Below, piece after piece: positions 36,097-40,882 of a stretch of DNA of 40,882 nucleotides; the first letter of the stretch is position 1, and each line of letters starts with the position of its first letter. A program made the translations under genes and the position numbers. The notes below the pieces were generated by a model. It was not told the origin of the DNA and searched no databases. It worked only from the letters and a program-made list of their open reading frames with translations. Origin of the DNA: Dehalococcoidia bacterium (GTDB taxonomy: Bacteria > Chloroflexota > Dehalococcoidia > Lucifugimonadales > UBA3495); contig JAKUQE010000028.1 of the NCBI GenBank assembly GCA_022450395.1, forward strand, positions 1 to 40,882, read 5' to 3'.

Positions 36097-36132
36097 GGGC
36101 AAAACTTACCGGAGCAGGAGGCTCCACCAAAT

Positions 36133-36180
36133 ATGAGGAATATTCTCGGAGGCCTGGAAGCAATAATACCCTTTCCTTAG
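36133..36180 (+). CDS. possible 15-residue leader or small peptide
   Basis: ATG at 36133 follows AGGAGG (36116-36121) by 11 bases and encodes MRNILGGLEAIIPFP before TAG. A classic terminator begins 34 bases after the stop. The layout is that of a leader peptide or of a small RNA carrying a short ORF. No regulated gene lies directly behind it, and it may simply be chance. Confidence 0.25.
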   Translation: MRNILGGLEAIIPFP

Positions 36181-36214
36181 CAACCTTTAACAAATAGGCG
36201 CCGAGAACCTTATC

Positions 36215-36250
36215 GAGGCCGTCCCATCGCGGGGCGGCCTCTACTTTTTT
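36215..36250 (+). terminator. intrinsic terminator
   Basis: GAGGCCGTCCC (36215-36225) pairs with GGGGCGGCCTC (36231-36241), with a 5-nt loop and one G-T pair, followed by T6 (36245-36250). Confidence 0.85.
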
Positions 36251-36493
36251 GTCGATGCGGGACGTTGCCCCAAGCCCTAGATTCAATAGCCGACGCCGAT
36301 AGAAACAACGAGAACGGCTATTATTCCCTGGCCGGAGATAGGGAGTAGGGATTTCGCCCAGAATATCGGCCGGTATTTCCGAAATCCGCGGTGACTTTCC
36401 TTGTTGTAGTGGCTGTGGATCGTATCAGGAGGACATAACATATTGAACGCAGATCAGTTCGGAGCCTGAGAGTCGAAATCCGGCGCGTTTCTA
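36251..36493 (+). other. structured intergenic stretch before nrdR
   Basis: No gene is seen. Two 8-bp perfect stems with large loops occur, AATAGCCG/CGGCTATT (36285-36292, 36315-36322) and GGATTTCG/CGAAATCC (36349-36356, 36380-36387). A consensus AGGAGG near 36430 has only an eight-codon frame behind it. It could be an unrecognised RNA or decayed sequence. Confidence 0.35.
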
Positions 36494-36522
36494 TTGACTT
36501 TGGCTATACTCGAGTATACAAT
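36494..36522 (+). promoter_or_regulatory. promoter of nrdR
   Basis: TTGACT (36494-36499), exactly 17 bp, TACAAT (36517-36522). The nrdJ promoter has the same hexamers and spacing. Confidence 0.7.
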
Positions 36523-36526
36523 CTGC

Positions 36527-36573
36527 CTACTACCGGTGGTAGTTTGACATAAAACCGACACAGTATGTAGTAT
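36527..36573 (+). promoter_or_regulatory. tandem NrdR boxes, nrdR promoter
   Basis: Box 1 CTACTACCGGTGGTAG (36527-36542) begins just after the -10 and covers the start point. Box 2 ACACAGTATGTAGTAT (36558-36573) agrees with 13 of 16 positions of the NrdR consensus as I recall it (ACACWATATWTWGTGT). The starts are 31 bp apart, about three helical turns. This implies autorepression. Confidence 0.65.
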
Positions 36574-36615
36574 TCTTAAATGATTTCGGAATTATTTTAA
36601 GAAAATAGTCAAGAT

Positions 36616-37230
36616 ATGCATTGTCCCTATTGTACATTCAGCGATTCCAAGGTAACCGATTCCCGAGTGGTGGAAAACGGCATACGGCGCCGGCGGGAAT
36701 GCCAGCGTTGCGGCCTTCGATTCACCACTTATGAAAGGATTCAGGCCACCGCCCTGATGGTGTCCAAACATGATGGGCGGCGGGAGGAATTCAACCGGGA
36801 AAAGCTGATCATTGGAATCAGGAAGGCCTGCACCAAACGCCCGATCTCTTCCCGGACCATCGAGAAGATGGTGGAGGACGTCGAGGCGGAGCTGCAACAT
36901 TTGGGTCAAGTAGAAATCCCGACGTCCATTCTCGGCTCTATGGTGATGGAACGGCTGATGAAATTGGACCGGGTCGCTTATATAAGATTTGCCAGCATTT
37001 ATCAGGACTTTCAACAGATCGAAAGCTTTGAGCAAGCAGTGCAAGACCTTAGAGAAGAGAACACCCAGCTACCTTTAATGGACGTGCCGCCACGGGAGCC
37101 TAGCCGGAAAAGGCGGAGGACCGCAAATGGCCAGGCTCGCCAGCGGGGCCGAATCTCAAAATCCAACGGCGAAAGCAATATTCAAGAGTCAACCGGCGAA
37201 CCAGAAGGAGATAACGTTGTCAAACAATAG
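36616..37230 (+). CDS. nrdR: transcriptional repressor NrdR
   Basis: The 204-residue protein has the N-terminal zinc ribbon (C3, C6, C29, C32) with the RRRRECQRCGLRFTTYER stretch and an ATP-cone (about 49-139) that senses ATP/dATP. It represses ribonucleotide reductase genes when dATP is high. A basic, low-complexity tail of about 50 residues (PSRKRRRTANGQARQRGRIS) goes beyond the usual 150-residue length. Tandem boxes lie before its own gene and before nrdJ. ATG at 36616 has little Shine-Dalgarno. A small gene overlaps its 3' end. Confidence 0.95.
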   Translation: MHCPYCTFSDSKVTDSRVVENGIRRRRECQRCGLRFTTYERIQATALMVSKHDGRREEFNREKLIIGIRKACTKRPISSRTIEKMVEDVEAELQHLGQVEIPTSILGSMVMERLMKLDRVAYIRFASIYQDFQQIESFEQAVQDLREENTQLPLMDVPPREPSRKRRRTANGQARQRGRISKSNGESNIQESTGEPEGDNVVKQ

Positions 37231-37450
37231 CTTGCAATCTTCCGTTCTTTCCAGGCTGCTTACCTTGAACAGCGAGATCCACGATTTGGAATCTCAGCTG
37301 CGTCAAGAGCCAGTGCCCCGTCTGCGATTGGAGCATCATATAAGGTTCGAGACCGACAAGATAAACCGCATAGCAGAAACTCAAGACGCCATTGATCAGA
37401 ATGTGCGCGCAAGCTTAATGACTTGCTGGCTGGGAATGCCAGAGGAGTAG
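37217..37450 (+). CDS. small coiled-coil protein overlapping nrdR
   Basis: TTG at 37217 lies six bases after AAGGAG (37205-37210) and opens a 77-residue frame overlapping the nrdR stop by 14 bases. The product is helical and charged, with heptad-like spacing (LLTLNSEIHDLESQL; LEHHIRFETDKINRIAETQD) and no membrane segment. The family is not recognised. Tight coupling suggests co-expression with NrdR. A terminator 120 bp later ends the unit. Confidence 0.6.
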   Translation: MSNNSLQSSVLSRLLTLNSEIHDLESQLRQEPVPRLRLEHHIRFETDKINRIAETQDAIDQNVRASLMTCWLGMPEE

Positions 37451-37571
37451 AACTCCTTTTCCCCGTGGCTATCATGACGGGCTTTTGGATATAAAGCGGT
37501 CGAACTGTCGCGATGCGCCGGCGCTGCTAACTGGCTGCCCGGCCTGTTATTACAAGATTAAAGTGAACCGC

Positions 37572-37633
37572 GGAAATGCCGCCCTCCGTTGTGGTCCTTT
37601 TTAGGACGACGGAGGGCGGCATTTCCATTTTTT
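37572..37633 (+). terminator. terminator of the nrdR operon
   Basis: A perfect 18-bp stem (37572-37589 with 37609-37626) encloses a smaller GTCC/GGAC hairpin and is followed by T6 (37628-37633). Confidence 0.85.
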
Positions 37634-37697
37634 AGTAGCCCTACTCACGGATCCTTCCGAGATTTATCGAAGTTTCACATTTCCGTTCCGGGTCCTA

Positions 37698-37726
37698 TTG
37701 ACTTTCCAAATATCGGCTTGTACAAT
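37698..37726 (+). promoter_or_regulatory. promoter of nrdJ
   Basis: TTGACT (37698-37703), 17 bp, TACAAT (37721-37726), identical in hexamers and spacing to the nrdR promoter. The leader is about 285 nt. Confidence 0.7.
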
Positions 37727-37731
37727 TCGGC

Positions 37732-37778
37732 CTACCATTTATGGTAGTAATTTGGCCCACCCATACTCTATCTGGTAT
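37732..37778 (+). promoter_or_regulatory. tandem NrdR boxes, nrdJ promoter
   Basis: Box 1 CTACCATTTATGGTAG (37732-37747) is a perfect 7+2+7 palindrome over the start point. Box 2 ATACTCTATCTGGTAT (37763-37778) is weaker. The starts are again 31 bp apart. Together with the nrdR pair, this marks nrdJ as an NrdR target. Confidence 0.65.
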
Positions 37779-37926
37779 TTGGTCTGTTTTTTAAACCTTT
37801 TTAAAATTAATTGAAAGAAAAGGCCGTTGACCCTTAAAGTTTTCTCTCCGCGGACTTTATAGGTGGATCAAGCGGCGGGGCCTTCACTGACATTAGGGAA
37901 AGGAAATGACATCATCGAGCGGTTAA

Positions 37927-37992
37927 GGTGTTACGAGGTGGAAGGTATGGCGGGATGGGATACGCCGCATGTTCCCGCACTGTTGTTACACC
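37927..37992 (+). promoter_or_regulatory. structured leader of nrdJ
   Basis: GGTGT (37927-37931) can pair with ACACC (37988-37992), enclosing GCGGGA/TCCCGC (37950-37955, 37973-37978). The fold ends just before AGGAGG (38005-38010). It may influence translation; no known riboswitch was matched. The rest of 37634-38018 holds the promoter and operators but no gene. Confidence 0.3.
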
Positions 37993-38018
37993 CTGTGACC
38001 CTTTAGGAGGACCCGGCA

Positions 38019-40448
38019 ATGACATCCACTCGCGAGAGTTCCGATATATCGATTCATGACCGGCGGCGGGCGATCGCCCTGGCACTGTCCGAGGCGGGCA
38101 TTTCCCGGCTGATAAACGAGCGGACTCAAGAACTGACTGAAAACGCCAAAGTGGTGCTGGACCGCCGCTACCTTTCTAAAGATCGGGAAGGCAACATCCT
38201 GGAAGACCCCGACGGCATGTTCCGCCGGGTGGCTCGAAACCTTTCCCAGGCCGACCTGAACTACGGAGCCACCGAAGAGCAGCGGCAAGCCACCGAAGAC
38301 GAATTCTACGAAATGATGTGGCGCCTGGAATGTCTGCCTAACTCACCCACCTTGATGAACGCCGGCCGGGAGCTGCAGCAGCTTTCCGCTTGCTTCGTAT
38401 TGCCGATCGACGACGCCCTGGACTCGATCTTCGACAAGGTCAAGCAGACGGCTCTGATCCATAAGAGCGGCGGGGGGACGGGTTTCTCCTTTACGCGCTT
38501 GCGTCCGGCGGGCGACGTGGTTGGCTCCACCGGGGGGATCGCCAGCGGTCCGGTTAGCTTTATCCGGGCATTTGACACCGCCACCGACGTGGTTAAGCAA
38601 GGCGGCACCCGCCGGGGCGCCAACATGGGCATTCTCAACGTAGACCATCCGGATATAAGGACTTTCATCCGGGCCAAAGAAGACGGCCAAAACCTGAATA
38701 ACTTCAACATCTCCATCGGCGTAACCGGGGACTTCATGGAACGGGTGAAGTCGGGTGAGGAATACGACTTGGTCAACCCACGTACCGGAGTGGTAGTTCG
38801 CCAGGAGAACGCCCGCGAGATTTTTGAATTGGCGGTGGAGATGGCCTGGAAGACCGGAGACCCCGGTTTGATCTTCCTGGACCTGATCAACCACTACAAC
38901 CCCAATCCTCAGTTGGGAAAGATCGAGAGCACCAATCCTTGTGGCGAGCAACCCTTGTTGCCGTTTGAGTCCTGCAACCTGGCTTCGGTTAACCTGGCCC
39001 GCATGGTCCGGTATCAGGATGGTGACGTGACGATCGATTGGGACCGGCTGGCAAGTGTGGTGCGGACAACCGTCCATCTCTTGGACAACGTAATCGACAT
39101 GAACAACTACCCCATCAAAGAAATCGAGGAGATGAGCAAGAAGACCCGCCGGATCGGGCTGGGAGTGATGGGGTTCTCCGACCTGCTCATCGAGTTGGGC
39201 ATCCAATACGATTCCGAAGAGGGCTTGGAGCTGGCGGAACAAGTAATGGCTCGCGTTAATCAGGAGACCGCTTCAGCATCCAGTGAGCTTTCCCAGATAA
39301 GAGGCACCTTCCCGGCGTGGGAGGGCAGTACCTACAGTACTCCCGGTCCCTTCGGGGAGCCTCGGCCCATGCGCAATTCGGCCCCAACCACCATTGCCCC
39401 CACGGGCACGATCAGCATTATTGCCGGGACCTCCAGTGGCATCGAGCCGCTGTTTGCCCTCAGCTACGTCCGAAACGTCATGGACAATACCCGTCTGGTG
39501 GAAGTCAATCCCTACTTCGAGGCGGTGGCCCGGCGGGAAGGGTTCTACTCCGAAGAATTGATGGAACAGTTGGCGGAGACGGGTAGCCTCGAAACCCTGG
39601 ATGTGCCTGATTGGGTCAAGGGGGTTTTCCGCACCTCCCACGACATCAGCCCGGAATGGCACGTGCGGATGCAGGCCGCTTTCCAGAAATATACCGATAA
39701 CTCGGTTTCCAAGACGATCAACTTTCCGCATCATGCCACGACGGGTGACGTGGCTAACGCTTACACCATGGCCTATGACTTGGGATGCAAGGGGATCACG
39801 GTGTACCGGGACGGCAGCAAGTCCGGCCAAGTACTCAGCACGGGCGCAACCGGCAAGCAAGATGAATCGGATCCTGGCGCCGAGCTGGCAGAGTTGCTGG
39901 GAACGGGCCACTCCGGTTACCAAACACCGCGGCGGCGGCCCCAGTCCATCCGCGGCGTCACCGAGCGAGTGCGCACCGGTCACGGCAACATGTACGTGAC
40001 CATAAACTTCGACGAAGAGGGGACCCCCTTCGAAGTGTTCGGCAATCTGGGCAAAGCCGGCGGCTGCGATTCGGCCCAACTCGAGGCCATCTCCCGGTTG
40101 GTATCCCTAGCCCTTCGCTCTGGATTGGATCCTAAGATCGTGATAGAGCAACTGAGGGGAATCACCTGCTGCCCGGCTTGGGATGAAGGGACCTTGGTGC
40201 GTTCGGGGCCTGATGCCGTAGCCCTGGCCATGGAACGGCACACGTCAGAGGCTGCGGCCTTGCCGATACAATCCGGCGAGAACGGCGTACAGATAAAGCT
40301 TCTAGCTGAAAGTGGAAACGGGAACGGAAATGGGTCTAAAGGTAACGGCTATTTCCAGGCCCGAAAATGCCCCGAATGTAACACGCCGGTCATCTACCAG
40401 GAAGGGTGCTTGATGTGTGTTTCCTGCGGATGGAACAAGTGCGAGTAA
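38019..40448 (+). CDS. nrdJ: B12-dependent class II ribonucleotide reductase
   Basis: The 809-residue enzyme makes deoxyribonucleotides with adenosylcobalamin and needs no oxygen or second radical subunit. C125 (SACFVLP) and C319 (ESCNLAS) are the redox pair, C308 in NPCGE the thiyl radical site, with E310 beside it. The phosphate-binding APTGTIS segment and the TSF/ribonucleotide-reductase-like C-terminal domain (about 640-760) follow. A Gly/Asn-rich linker leads to a Cys-rich end (CPECN...CVSCGWNKC). No N-terminal ATP-cone is seen, so allosteric control by dATP may rely on NrdR. ATG at 38019 follows AGGAGG by eight bases. Confidence 0.95.
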   Translation: MTSTRESSDISIHDRRRAIALALSEAGISRLINERTQELTENAKVVLDRRYLSKDREGNILEDPDGMFRRVARNLSQADLNYGATEEQRQATEDEFYEMMWRLECLPNSPTLMNAGRELQQLSACFVLPIDDALDSIFDKVKQTALIHKSGGGTGFSFTRLRPAGDVVGSTGGIASGPVSFIRAFDTATDVVKQGGTRRGANMGILNVDHPDIRTFIRAKEDGQNLNNFNISIGVTGDFMERVKSGEEYDLVNPRTGVVVRQENAREIFELAVEMAWKTGDPGLIFLDLINHYNPNPQLGKIESTNPCGEQPLLPFESCNLASVNLARMVRYQDGDVTIDWDRLASVVRTTVHLLDNVIDMNNYPIKEIEEMSKKTRRIGLGVMGFSDLLIELGIQYDSEEGLELAEQVMARVNQETASASSELSQIRGTFPAWEGSTYSTPGPFGEPRPMRNSAPTTIAPTGTISIIAGTSSGIEPLFALSYVRNVMDNTRLVEVNPYFEAVARREGFYSEELMEQLAETGSLETLDVPDWVKGVFRTSHDISPEWHVRMQAAFQKYTDNSVSKTINFPHHATTGDVANAYTMAYDLGCKGITVYRDGSKSGQVLSTGATGKQDESDPGAELAELLGTGHSGYQTPRRRPQSIRGVTERVRTGHGNMYVTINFDEEGTPFEVFGNLGKAGGCDSAQLEAISRLVSLALRSGLDPKIVIEQLRGITCCPAWDEGTLVRSGPDAVALAMERHTSEAAALPIQSGENGVQIKLLAESGNGNGNGSKGNGYFQARKCPECNTPVIYQEGCLMCVSCGWNKCE

Positions 40449-40450
40449 AG

Positions 40451-40606
40451 ATGAAGCTAGATCACGGAAAAATTTGGGGACTGGAGAAACTTGCCAACCG
40501 GCCAGGGGCCGGGCGCCTAATCAGTATTTTTGGGGGCAACAGGCAGGTGCGGGTGGTGGAGTGTTGGGGTCGCCCAACGGTACAGGTGGCTAAGCCTCGT
40601 AGGTGA
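40451..40606 (+). CDS. possible small protein after nrdJ
   Basis: A 51-residue frame starts with ATG two bases after the nrdJ stop. It is basic with a hydrophobic middle (LISIFGGNRQVRVVEC) and has only a weak GAG ribosome site in the end of nrdJ. It is not recognised. Its position before the nrdJ terminator would let it be co-transcribed and coupled. Confidence 0.35.
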   Translation: MKLDHGKIWGLEKLANRPGAGRLISIFGGNRQVRVVECWGRPTVQVAKPRR

Positions 40607-40637
40607 CAGTGCAATGCACCTGCCTGCCCTCCTCCCT

Positions 40638-40671
40638 GAAGCCCCCGGTTGGCCCCGGGGGCTTCTCTTTT
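40638..40671 (+). terminator. terminator of nrdJ
   Basis: GAAGCCCCCGG (40638-40648) pairs perfectly with CCGGGGGCTTC (40655-40665), followed by TCTTTT. Confidence 0.85.
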
Positions 40672-40777
40672 CCGGTCAAGATTCGTCAGCTTCCAGACCG
40701 GCTGTAATCGACTCATCAGTTTTCCAGACTTTGCGCCGTGGACCGTGTTACGGGCTGCCTGATTTGCCCCTATCAGG

Positions 40778-40786
40778 TGCTATAAT
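40778..40786 (+). promoter_or_regulatory. extended -10 promoter at the right edge
   Basis: TGC followed by consensus TATAAT (40781-40786). No good -35 at 16-18 bp. The leader to the next ATG is about 85 nt. Confidence 0.5.
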
Positions 40787-40872
40787 CTCGACAGCGCCCG
40801 GGTTGATCCAAACCGGTAGCTCCATTCAAACAGATTGCCATCGCAAATGTCCAGCATTCAGGAGACGTAAAT

Positions 40873-40882
40873 ATGGCTGTCA
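40873..40882 (+). CDS. start of a gene cut by the window edge
   Basis: ATG at 40873, eight bases after AGGAG (40860-40864), opens MAV before the sequence ends. The product cannot be told. Confidence 0.55.

Noticed and set aside
36053-36286. 77-codon minus-strand frame after ftsZ
   Set aside because: It is read through two strong terminator-like hairpins and has no start signal.
37900-38018. Cobalamin riboswitch before the B12-dependent reductase
   Set aside because: A CCCGCACTGT stretch recalls part of the class, but the B12 box and the remaining conserved segments are not found, and such switches normally control B12-independent reductases.

Overview
The window looks like a piece of a bacterial chromosome of moderately high G+C. 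The protein style and gene order suggest Chloroflexota, close to Dehalococcoidia/SAR202. The evidence is a fused gamma-alpha 2-oxoacid:ferredoxin oxidoreductase, paralogous SDR and FAH-family enzymes, a CcmE with a CxxxY haem ligand motif, a B12-dependent class II ribonucleotide reductase, and a cell-division locus reduced to rsmH-ftsA-ftsZ without peptidoglycan genes. This assignment is an inference from recall of families; no search was possible.

Positions 1-11650 are accessory in character: a probably frameshifted hypothetical gene on the minus strand, a 5'-truncated AAA-ATPase/TPR protein, a secreted M28 peptidase, a FIST sensor protein, an amino-acid-type binding protein without a signal peptide, two SDR dehydrogenases, an FAH hydrolase and a NarL-type response regulator. 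The gaps carry REP/MITE-like hairpin repeats, and one repeat has been absorbed into a reading frame.

Positions 11985-16018 hold ccmABCDE (System I haem delivery) and a divergent anti-sigma/ECF sigma pair. A bidirectional terminator separates these from korAB (minus strand, 16115-18693). From 19068 to 28170 a plus-strand run with several overlapping junctions covers dprA-topA-xerC-aroQ-pepP-like, then efp-xseA-xseB-purN-like. It meets tail to tail with the minus-strand operon tig-clpP-clpX (31726 to 28167).

Positions 32497-36042 hold rsmH, ftsA and ftsZ. A structured non-coding stretch follows, then nrdR with a small coiled-coil gene, and nrdJ with a small downstream ORF. Both nrdR and nrdJ have a TTGACT-17-TACAAT promoter followed by two 16-bp palindromes whose starts are exactly 31 bp apart. 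This is the arrangement expected of tandem NrdR boxes, so the regulator, its own promoter and its target can all be read from the sequence. No tRNA, rRNA, CRISPR array or intact transposase was seen.
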